Shown here piece after piece: positions 7,117 to 12,285 of a stretch of 12,285 nucleotides of DNA (positions within the stretch are counted from its first letter, which is position 1; each line of letters opens with the position of its first letter). The position numbers and the translations under genes were made by a program. The notes under the pieces are model-generated. The model made no database searches. It was given only the letters and a program-made list of their open reading frames with translations, and was not told the origin of the DNA. This DNA comes from Clostridiales bacterium (GTDB lineage: Bacteria > Bacillota > Clostridia > Caldicoprobacterales > UBA3941): assembly GCA_012522165.1 (NCBI GenBank), contig JAAYKZ010000051.1:1-12285 (forward strand), read 5' to 3'.

Positions 7117-8247
7117 TTGGCAAAAAGGGATTATTATGAAGTATTAGGTGTAGACAGAAATGCTACGGAAGATGAGATAAAGCGTGCTTATAGAAAATTG
7201 GCTCGTAAATATCACCCCGATGTTAATAAAGATGATCCAGATGCAGAAGAAAAATTTAAGGAAATAAATGAAGCATATAGCGTTTTAAGTGACCCCAAAA
7301 CCAGGGCTCAGTATGATCAATTTGGTCATGAAGGACCTACAGGGCAAGGCTTTGAAGGATTTGACTTTGGAGGTTTTGGCGGTTTTGATGATATATTCGA
7401 TATGTTCTTTGGTGGTGGCTTTGGTAGTAGGAGCAGCAGTCGTAGACGTGGTCCCATAAGGGGTGCGGATAAAAGATATGATCTTACCATCACCTTTGAA
7501 GAAGCTGCTTTTGGTACTAAAAAAGAGATTGAAATCACCAGAAATGAGGAATGTGACCAATGTGGTGGTACTGGAGCAGCAAAAGGAACCCAGCCAGAAA
7601 CCTGTCCACAGTGCAATGGTACTGGGGAAGTTTCCTATACTCAAAATACTGCCTTTGGGCGCTTTGTAAATGTGCAGACTTGTAATCGATGTGGAGGAGA
7701 AGGTACCATCATATCTAAGCCATGTAAAAGGTGTAATGGTAAGAAAAGAGTTAGAAAAACAAAAAAAATCAGCATAAATATACCAGCAGGTATTGATAAT
7801 GGTCAGGCTATTACTCTTCGAGGGCAAGGAGAGGCTGGGGAACGTGGGGGTCCTCCAGGGGATCTATATGTATATATTACAGTAAAACCTCATAGCCTAT
7901 TTGTGAGAAACGGCTATGATCTACGCTGTGATATACCTATTACCTTTGTTCAAGCAGCCTTAGGTGATGAGATAGAGGTTCCTACCTTAGAAGGAAAGCT
8001 AAAATATAAAATTCCTGAAGGAACTCAAACTGGAACTGTTTTTAGGCTTAGGAACCAGGGCATTCAGAAGTTGCATTCAACATCAAAGGGTGACCTCTAT
8101 GTGAGGGTAAATATAGATGTACCCAAGAGACTTTCAGAAAAACAAAAACAAATTCTACGACAGTTTGAAGCTGAAACTGATGGTAAGGAATATCACGAGC
8201 AGAAAAAGTCATTTTTAGATAAAATGAAGGACGTATTCGGAGCTTAA
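7117..8247 (+). CDS. dnaJ: Co-chaperone DnaJ (Hsp40), TTG start
   Basis: DnaJ binds unfolded proteins, hands them to DnaK and stimulates its ATPase. From TTG 7117 it is 376 aa and begins MAKRDYYEVLG, the family N-terminus. The J domain spans about residues 4-70 with HPD at 33-35. A Gly/Phe-rich region (about 72-105) follows, then the zinc domain with CDQCGGTG at 146, CPQCNGTG at 163, CNRCGGEG at 189 and CKRCNGKK at 203. All eight zinc Cys are present; only the last Gly of repeat four is changed. C-terminal substrate-binding domains follow, so this is a type I DnaJ. Starts at GTG 7105 or ATG 7108 would add four or three residues but fall within the Shine-Dalgarno. It is separated from dnaK by a terminator and is followed by prmA after 12 bp. 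Confidence 0.98.
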   Translation: MAKRDYYEVLGVDRNATEDEIKRAYRKLARKYHPDVNKDDPDAEEKFKEINEAYSVLSDPKTRAQYDQFGHEGPTGQGFEGFDFGGFGGFDDIFDMFFGGGFGSRSSSRRRGPIRGADKRYDLTITFEEAAFGTKKEIEITRNEECDQCGGTGAAKGTQPETCPQCNGTGEVSYTQNTAFGRFVNVQTCNRCGGEGTIISKPCKRCNGKKRVRKTKKISINIPAGIDNGQAITLRGQGEAGERGGPPGDLYVYITVKPHSLFVRNGYDLRCDIPITFVQAALGDEIEVPTLEGKLKYKIPEGTQTGTVFRLRNQGIQKLHSTSKGDLYVRVNIDVPKRLSEKQKQILRQFEAETDGKEYHEQKKSFLDKMKDVFGA

Positions 8248-8259
8248 GGAGAGTTATAG

Positions 8260-9201
8260 ATGAATTGGATTGAAATAGCTATAAAGACTACTAGCCAAGG
8301 TACTGATGCAATTGCTGAGGTTTTTTATGAGGCTGGTATAAGTGGTGTAATAATTCAGGATCCTAAGGATATTGAAGTATTCAAAGATGATAAACCTGAA
8401 TGGGTTTATATAGATGAATCTTTAGCTTATAACCATGATGAAGTTATAGTTAAGGGTTATTTGCCTGATAACTCCGGGGCAAGGGATAGCATACATTTTA
8501 TAAGAGAAAAACTTAGCTGGTTACTAAAACAGGATTTAGGTATAGATTTAGGTAAGGGCACTCTGGAGCTTTCAAATGTAAAGGAAGAAGACTGGGCCAA
8601 TAACTGGAAAAAATATTTCAAGCCTAAAAAGGTAGGAGAGAAAATTGTAATAAAGCCTAGCTGGGAAGAATATTCTCCAATGCAGGGTGAGATTATTTTA
8701 GAACTGGATCCAGGCATGGCCTTTGGTACAGGTACGCATGAAACAACCATATTGTGCATTCAAGCTTTGGAAAATCATGTAAACAAAGACTCCCAACTAC
8801 TGGATGTTGGATGTGGTACTGGTATATTGGCTATAGCAGGGCTTTTATTAGGAGCTAAAAATGCAGTGGCTGTTGACCTAGATTTAGACGCTGTGCGTAT
8901 AACCAAGGAAAATGCAATTAGAAATAATGTTCATGATATGATTGAGGTAATTCACGGAAATCTAATGGATAAGGTGAATGGCAAATTCAATGTTATTGTT
9001 GCCAATATAATAGCTGATGCCATCATTGAGATATCTAAAGACATAAAGAAATATCTAGTGCCCAAAGGTGTATTCATTGCATCAGGAATAATATTGGATC
9101 GGATAAAGGATGTGGAAAAAGCCATAATGGAGGTTGGGCTAAATATAGTTGATATAAATACTATGGGAGAATGGGCTGTAGTGGTGAGTAGATATGAATA
9201 G
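8260..9201 (+). CDS. prmA: Ribosomal protein L11 methyltransferase PrmA
   Basis: PrmA transfers methyl groups from S-adenosylmethionine to lysines and the N-terminus of ribosomal protein L11. The protein is 313 aa, the usual Gram-positive length. The N-terminal substrate-recognition part includes EDWANNWKKYFKPKKVG (residues about 110-126). PGMAFGTGTHETT at 151-163 is a PrmA hallmark. The Rossmann fold shows SAM motif I LDVGCGTG at 181-188, the acidic residue region AVDLDLDAV at about 204-212, and VANIIAD as the motif IV equivalent. The Shine-Dalgarno AAGGAGAG (8246-8253) overlaps the dnaJ stop, indicating coupling. It overlaps rsmE by 8 bp. dnaJ-prmA-rsmE is a standard Firmicutes order. Confidence 0.96.
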   Translation: MNWIEIAIKTTSQGTDAIAEVFYEAGISGVIIQDPKDIEVFKDDKPEWVYIDESLAYNHDEVIVKGYLPDNSGARDSIHFIREKLSWLLKQDLGIDLGKGTLELSNVKEEDWANNWKKYFKPKKVGEKIVIKPSWEEYSPMQGEIILELDPGMAFGTGTHETTILCIQALENHVNKDSQLLDVGCGTGILAIAGLLLGAKNAVAVDLDLDAVRITKENAIRNNVHDMIEVIHGNLMDKVNGKFNVIVANIIADAIIEISKDIKKYLVPKGVFIASGIILDRIKDVEKAIMEVGLNIVDINTMGEWAVVVSRYE

Positions 9202-9949
9202 ATTCTTTATAGAAGCTGACAAAATAAAAGATTCTTACGGAGAAATTGTAGGCGAAGATGCAATTCATATATTACGTGTCCTTAGATTGGATGTTGGTGA
9301 CCTAATAGAAATTTGTGATGGGGCAGGGAGGGATTACCCTGCCACTATTATTGAGACCAATAAAGGATGGGTTAAGGTAAAATTGGGTGAAGGCAGTCCA
9401 TCAAAGGGTGAGCCTCTTTCAAAAGTAACCCTATATCAAGGCATACCAAAAAGTACAAAAATGGATTTAGTAATTCAAAAATGTGTTGAGTTAGGCGTGT
9501 ATGAAATAGTACCACTGGAAACTGCTAGAACTATAACTGATTTATCTGAACCCAAAAAAGCAAATAAGAAAGTGGCTAGATGGCAGAAAATAGCTCATGA
9601 AGCGGCAAAACAAAGTAAGAGAGGTATAATACCTAGTGTGGATATGCCTATGACTTTTTCTCAAGCTATTAAGACAGCTTCCCACTCTACCAAAATAATC
9701 TTTTGGGAAGGTGAACGGGAAGTTGATCTAAAAAAATACCTTGACGAAAAAAATATTAACCACCATAATAATGAAAAAGATATAGGCATAATTATTGGCC
9801 CTGAAGGAGGATTGAATGACCAAGAAGTGGCGTTAGCTAAAGAATACGGATGGGATACCATTACCTTGGGCCCGAGAATTCTTAGAACCGAAACAGCAGG
9901 AATGGCTGCCTTAGCTGCAATTATGTTTTATACGGAGGAAATGAAATGA
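9194..9949 (+). CDS. rsmE: 16S rRNA (uracil(1498)-N(3))-methyltransferase RsmE
   Basis: RsmE methylates N3 of U1498 in 16S rRNA, in the decoding region of the 30S subunit. The protein is 251 aa, typical of the family. The N-terminal PUA-like domain contains the conserved HILRVLRLDVGD. The C-terminal SPOUT (trefoil-knot) methyltransferase domain has the SAM-binding loops IIIGPEGGL (GPEGG at 202-206) and LGPRILRTETA at 225-235, both diagnostic. It starts at ATG inside the end of prmA, overlapping by 8 bp, with GGTGAG at 9183-9188 as Shine-Dalgarno. Its stop shares ATGA with the mtaB start. These overlaps indicate translational coupling across the three modification genes. Confidence 0.96.
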   Translation: MNRFFIEADKIKDSYGEIVGEDAIHILRVLRLDVGDLIEICDGAGRDYPATIIETNKGWVKVKLGEGSPSKGEPLSKVTLYQGIPKSTKMDLVIQKCVELGVYEIVPLETARTITDLSEPKKANKKVARWQKIAHEAAKQSKRGIIPSVDMPMTFSQAIKTASHSTKIIFWEGEREVDLKKYLDEKNINHHNNEKDIGIIIGPEGGLNDQEVALAKEYGWDTITLGPRILRTETAGMAALAAIMFYTEEMK

Positions 9950-11268
9950 AATTTACAACTGGCAGAAGAGTAGCATTTCATACTTTAGGATGTAAGGTCA
10001 ATCAGTATGATACTCAAGCCATGCAGGAAAAGTTTGAGCAAAGTGGATATAAAGTAACAGATTTTAATGATATAGCTGATGTATACGTAATCAATACTTG
10101 CACTGTTACAAGTTTAGGAGATAAAAAATCCAGGCAAATGATTCGTAGAGCTCACAGACGTAATCCCAATGCAGTAATCGCTGTTGTTGGATGTTATGCA
10201 CAAACAGCCCCTGAAGAGATTTTAGAGATTCCAGGGGTAGATTTGGTACTAGGTACTAGAGACAGAAATAGAATTGTAGAATATGTAGAACAAGTTAAAG
10301 AGATAGGCAAGCCCATAAATGTAATTCAGGACATAATGGAAACCAAGGAATTTGAGGAGATGCCTATTACCTCCTATGATGAAAAGACAAGAGCAGTGCT
10401 AAAAATTCAAGAAGGATGTGATCATTACTGCTCTTATTGTATTATCCCTTACGCTAGAGGACCGGTGAGAAGTCGAAAACCAGAGGATGTAATAAGGCAA
10501 GTTTATAGGTTAGTAGAGTCAGGATTTCAAGAATTTGTTTTAACAGGAATACATGTTGCTTCCTATGGAAAAGATTTAGATAATGTAAACCTTTTGTCCC
10601 TTATTGAGGATATCAGCAGAATAGAGGGTGTAGAGAGAATTAGATTAGGATCTATAGAGCCTACCCTTTTGACGGAGGACTTTGTTAAGACTGTAAAGGA
10701 TATGCCCAAGGTATGTAGACATTATCATCTATCCCTTCAAAGTGGACATGACCAAACCTTAAAAAGAATGAATCGAAAGTATAATACTAAACAATATAAA
10801 GAAATAGTGGATAGATTAAGAAAATATATTCCAGAAGTAGCAATTACTACGGATATTATGGTGGGTTTCCCGGGGGAGACCCAGGAGGAATTTGAAGGTA
10901 CAAGGGAGTTTGTAAGTAGCATTGGATTTAGCAGGATTCACGTATTTAAGTATTCTCCTAGAGAAGGAACACCAGCAGCCAGATTTAGGGATCAAGTTCC
11001 AGAAAATATAAAGGAGATCCGCAGTCGTGAATTGATAGACTTGGGTAAGAAGATGGAATTAGAATATCTAAGAACCTTTGTAGGTAAGGAAGAATTGGTT
11101 CTATTTGAGGAAGAAAGTAAAGACAAAAAGGGCTGGTATGAAGGCTATACGGTTCATTATATACGAGTAGCTGTACAGCATAATGACAGTCTCATAGGCA
11201 ATATTATGCCAGCAACCCTTCAAAGAATAGAAAATGGAGTAATGATAGGAACACTTAAGTTGGACTAG
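9946..11268 (+). CDS. mtaB: tRNA (N6-threonylcarbamoyladenosine(37)-C2)-methylthiotransferase MtaB
   Basis: MtaB converts t6A37 to ms2t6A37 in ANN-decoding tRNAs, using two iron-sulfur clusters. The protein is 440 aa. The N-terminal methylthiotransferase domain carries the auxiliary-cluster cysteines Cys16 (LGCKVNQ), Cys52 (NTCTV) and Cys83 (VGCYAQ). The radical SAM domain has CxxxCxxC as Cys158, Cys162 and Cys165, followed by IIPYARGPVRSR. A C-terminal TRAM-like RNA-binding region covers about the last 65 residues. LGCKVNQYDTQ and the YARGPVRSR context fit MtaB (YqeV family) better than MiaB or RimO. The Shine-Dalgarno GGAGGAA is at 9934-9940 and the start overlaps the rsmE stop by 4 bp. An ATG at 9941 is in another frame. 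An 80-bp gap without a terminator separates it from hinT. Confidence 0.95.
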   Translation: MKFTTGRRVAFHTLGCKVNQYDTQAMQEKFEQSGYKVTDFNDIADVYVINTCTVTSLGDKKSRQMIRRAHRRNPNAVIAVVGCYAQTAPEEILEIPGVDLVLGTRDRNRIVEYVEQVKEIGKPINVIQDIMETKEFEEMPITSYDEKTRAVLKIQEGCDHYCSYCIIPYARGPVRSRKPEDVIRQVYRLVESGFQEFVLTGIHVASYGKDLDNVNLLSLIEDISRIEGVERIRLGSIEPTLLTEDFVKTVKDMPKVCRHYHLSLQSGHDQTLKRMNRKYNTKQYKEIVDRLRKYIPEVAITTDIMVGFPGETQEEFEGTREFVSSIGFSRIHVFKYSPREGTPAARFRDQVPENIKEIRSRELIDLGKKMELEYLRTFVGKEELVLFEEESKDKKGWYEGYTVHYIRVAVQHNDSLIGNIMPATLQRIENGVMIGTLKLD

Positions 11269-11348
11269 CATGATAGAATAAATAATAGAATTAAAAGAGG
11301 ATTTCATAGTTTGTTGTAGAATATATAGTTTGGAAGGAGGTGTAATAT

Positions 11349-11702
11349 TTGTCAAACAACCAAGATTGCGTTTTCTGTAAAATAGTAAAAGGCGAACTTC
11401 CCTCCAATAAAGTATATGAAGATGACAAAATATTTGCGTTTCACGATATCGCTCCCAACGCACCAGTACATGTATTGGTTATTCCTAAAGAACACATTCC
11501 TTCTATGAATTTTGTCAACCAAGAAAATAGTCAAACCATTGCCCAGATTATGGTGCAGATACCTAAACTGGCAAAAGAATTGAAAGTAGACCAATCAGGG
11601 TATAGGGTAGTAGCAAACTGTGGAAGCGATAGTGGGATGGCTGTGGAACATTTGCATTTTCATGTTTTAGGGGGTCGTCCTTTACCACAGAAACTAGGAT
11701 AA
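11349..11702 (+). CDS. HIT family nucleotide-binding protein (HinT-like), TTG start
   Basis: HIT proteins of the HINT branch are small dimeric nucleotide hydrolases that cleave purine nucleoside phosphoramidates and aminoacyl-adenylates; the role in the cell is not well defined. The protein is 117 aa. Cys7 and Cys10 (CVFC) with downstream His residues form the zinc site of many bacterial members. FHDIAPNAPVHVLVIPKEHI at 31-50 is the conserved core, and the catalytic triad motif HLHFHV is at 101-106, with His103 and His105 central. Just before it the sequence reads SGMAVE where most HINTs have GQ[ST]V. The TTG start has an excellent Shine-Dalgarno, AAGGAGGTG, ending at 11342, 6 bp away. No ATG lies nearby in frame. 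In some Firmicutes this gene sits between mtaB and rpsU, as here. Confidence 0.94.
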   Translation: MSNNQDCVFCKIVKGELPSNKVYEDDKIFAFHDIAPNAPVHVLVIPKEHIPSMNFVNQENSQTIAQIMVQIPKLAKELKVDQSGYRVVANCGSDSGMAVEHLHFHVLGGRPLPQKLG

Positions 11703-11715
11703 TATTTAATTTATA

Positions 11716-11745
11716 TTGACATAAGGAAAAAGCCTGCGTTATAAT
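11716..11745 (+). promoter_or_regulatory. Consensus sigma-A promoter of rpsU
   Basis: TTGACA at 11716-11721 and TATAAT at 11740-11745 are both perfect hexamers with an 18-bp spacer. The promoter begins 13 bp after the hinT stop, and transcription would start near 11752. It is the best promoter match in the window and fits a highly expressed ribosomal protein gene. Confidence 0.9.
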
Positions 11746-11757
11746 AGAATAGTTGCT

Positions 11758-11814
11758 GCTGAAACATCCCTTTATTAGATTCTCACGTTTTCATGATAGG
11801 GTAATCGTTCCAGC
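11758..11814 (+). promoter_or_regulatory. Structured 5' leader of rpsU
   Basis: GCTGAAAC at 11758-11765 pairs with GTTCCAGC at 11807-11814 (seven of eight pairs). Inside, CCCT at 11768-11771 pairs with AGGG at 11798-11801, leaving an asymmetric internal loop and a 26-nt apical loop. The hairpin abuts the purine-rich Shine-Dalgarno region starting at 11815 and lacks a T-run, so it is not a terminator. It could affect rpsU translation or mRNA stability. I do not recognise it as a known ribosomal-protein leader family. Confidence 0.45.
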
Positions 11815-11831
11815 GGAGGGAGGGATAGCAA

Positions 11832-12017
11832 GTGTCTGAAATTATTGTAAGGGAAAATGAATCCTTCGAGAGCGCTTTGAGGCGCTTTAAGCGTCAGTGC
11901 GCTAGATCAGGAGTTTTGGCCGAGATCCGCAAAAGAGAGCATTATGAAAAGCCTAGTGTAAGACGAAAAAAGAAATCTGAAGCAGCTCGTAAAGCAGCTA
12001 AGAGAAGAAAATATTAA
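11832..12017 (+). CDS. rpsU: 30S ribosomal protein S21 (bS21), GTG start
   Basis: S21 is a small basic protein of the 30S platform near the 16S 3' end, involved in initiation and mRNA binding. The protein is 61 aa, normal for Firmicutes. It begins MSEIIVRENESFESALRRFK, a hallmark of the family, and continues RQCARSGVLAEIRKREHYEKPSVRRKKK with an Ala/Lys/Arg-rich C-terminal helix. It starts at GTG, preceded by the purine-rich GGAGGGAGGGA at 11815-11825, which offers several Shine-Dalgarno registers. It has its own strong promoter but also lies downstream of hinT without an intervening terminator. In many relatives yqeY follows; here a 263-bp gap follows. Confidence 0.98.
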   Translation: MSEIIVRENESFESALRRFKRQCARSGVLAEIRKREHYEKPSVRRKKKSEAARKAAKRRKY

Positions 12018-12149
12018 TATTTGATTTTTTGTTGGTATACAAAAAAATGTGTATAAGATTATAAAATGTGAGAAAATATTAAAGGTGAGTATTCTTTTTC
12101 ATTAAGAACAACAGCAATTAAATAGAAAATCAAGTATTGTCTGATAATG
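12018..12149 (+). other. Long AT-rich 3' region of rpsU
   Basis: These 132 bp between the rpsU stop and its terminator hold no credible open frame. Two weak AT-rich inverted repeats are visible: TATACA (12036-12041) with TGTATA (12050-12055), and AATATT with AGTATT around an AAAGGTG loop near 12075-12095. Nothing is recognised as a known RNA. Most likely it is simply a 3' untranslated region. Confidence 0.4.
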
Positions 12150-12179
12150 AAAGCCTGATGCAATGCATCAGGCTTTTTT
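12150..12179 (+). terminator. Rho-independent terminator downstream of rpsU
   Basis: GCCTGATGC at 12153-12161 pairs perfectly with GCATCAGGC at 12165-12173 around a 3-nt loop (AAT). The stem is extended by AAA-TTT pairs and followed by six T (12174-12179). It is the strongest terminator in the window and marks the right end of the rpsU transcription unit. Confidence 0.95.
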
Positions 12180-12214
12180 GATTATGGTACTTAGGATTAT
12201 TTTATCATTTAACA

Positions 12215-12243
12215 ATGAAAATTGTCGCAATATATAGTATAAT
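12215..12243 (+). promoter_or_regulatory. Probable promoter for the next gene
   Basis: TATAAT at 12238-12243 is a perfect -10; ATGAAA at 12215-12220 with a 17-bp spacer matches the -35 consensus at four positions. A second TATAAT lies at 12253-12258 without a good -35. The position just after a terminator and 37 bp before a likely start codon supports a promoter here. Confidence 0.45.
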
Positions 12244-12280
12244 ATAAACAATTATAATATTTATCAAAATGGGGGGTATC

Positions 12281-12285
12281 ATGAG
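12281..12285 (+). CDS. Start of a further gene, cut by the window edge
   Basis: An ATG at 12281 is preceded by a G-run, GGGGGG at 12271-12276, four bases upstream, which could serve as a Shine-Dalgarno. Only the start codon and two more bases are visible, so the product cannot be named. A gene after rpsU is often yqeY in relatives, but the separate terminator and promoter make that uncertain. Confidence 0.45.

Noticed and set aside
7285..7827. 180-codon open frame on the minus strand opposite dnaJ
   Set aside because: It is antisense to the Gly-rich and zinc-finger region of a clear dnaJ, has low-complexity Ser/Thr/Ile content and no family resemblance.
11281..11330. Separate promoter for hinT in the mtaB-hinT gap
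   Set aside because: TAGAAT at 11317-11322 resembles a -10, but nothing like a -35 lies 16-18 bp upstream; read-through from mtaB is simpler.
11101..11463. 120-codon minus-strand frame across the mtaB-hinT junction
   Set aside because: It spans parts of two well-supported genes and the spacer; its translation is rich in Tyr, Ile and Cys with no motif.
11758..11814. Terminator between hinT and rpsU
   Set aside because: The hairpin is downstream of the rpsU promoter, has a long loop and no T-run, so a leader structure fits better.
12032..12057. Promoter TTGGTA/TATAAG after rpsU that might drive a small RNA
   Set aside because: The spacer is only 14 bp and the -35 is poor; other nearby -10-like sequences have no -35 at 16-18 bp.
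1..12285. CRISPR array, insertion sequence, tRNA, rRNA, T-box or other known riboswitch
   Set aside because: No spaced direct repeats, terminal inverted repeats, transposase frames, tRNA cloverleaf or T-box motif were seen on either strand by eye.

Overview
This window is a conserved housekeeping block from a low-GC Gram-positive bacterium. The gene order lepA-hemW-hrcA-grpE-dnaK-dnaJ-prmA-rsmE-mtaB-hinT-rpsU, all on the + strand, is the arrangement expected in Clostridia and, with variations, in Bacilli. AT-rich codons (many AGA, ATA and TTA), near-consensus Shine-Dalgarno sites, TTG and GTG starts, a Gram-positive-type DnaK and a CIRCE/HrcA heat-shock circuit all fit. I place it in class Clostridia by inference and cannot name a genus.

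Layout. Positions 1-122 hold the last 39 codons of an unidentified gene. After a 92-bp gap with a possible promoter come lepA (ribosomal back-translocase GTPase) and hemW (radical-SAM heme chaperone, often mislabelled as coproporphyrinogen oxidase). A sigma-A promoter and a perfect CIRCE operator (3263-3289) then open the class I heat-shock operon: hrcA (repressor), grpE (nucleotide exchange factor), dnaK (Hsp70) and dnaJ (Hsp40). A strong hairpin terminator lies between dnaK and dnaJ, so the downstream genes probably receive only read-through transcript. From dnaJ on the genes are tightly packed: prmA, rsmE (8-bp overlap) and mtaB (4-bp overlap). These modify ribosomal protein L11, 16S rRNA and tRNA respectively. 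hinT follows after an 80-bp gap. rpsU (ribosomal protein S21) has its own consensus promoter and a structured leader. A strong terminator lies about 130 bp past rpsU. The window ends at the start codon of a further gene that appears to have its own promoter.

How the genes work together. DnaK, DnaJ and GrpE form one chaperone machine, and HrcA represses their operon through CIRCE. LepA, PrmA, RsmE, MtaB and S21 all act on the ribosome or on tRNA, so the block joins protein synthesis to protein folding.

Novelty. I found no mobile element, CRISPR array, tRNA, rRNA or defence system, and no convincing undescribed system. The points worth a second look concern regulation and detail: the dnaK-dnaJ terminator, start codons that gene finders may misplace, the rpsU leader, unusual residues in the HIT motif, a small duplication in the GrpE tail, and a possible Spo0A-like site near the right end.
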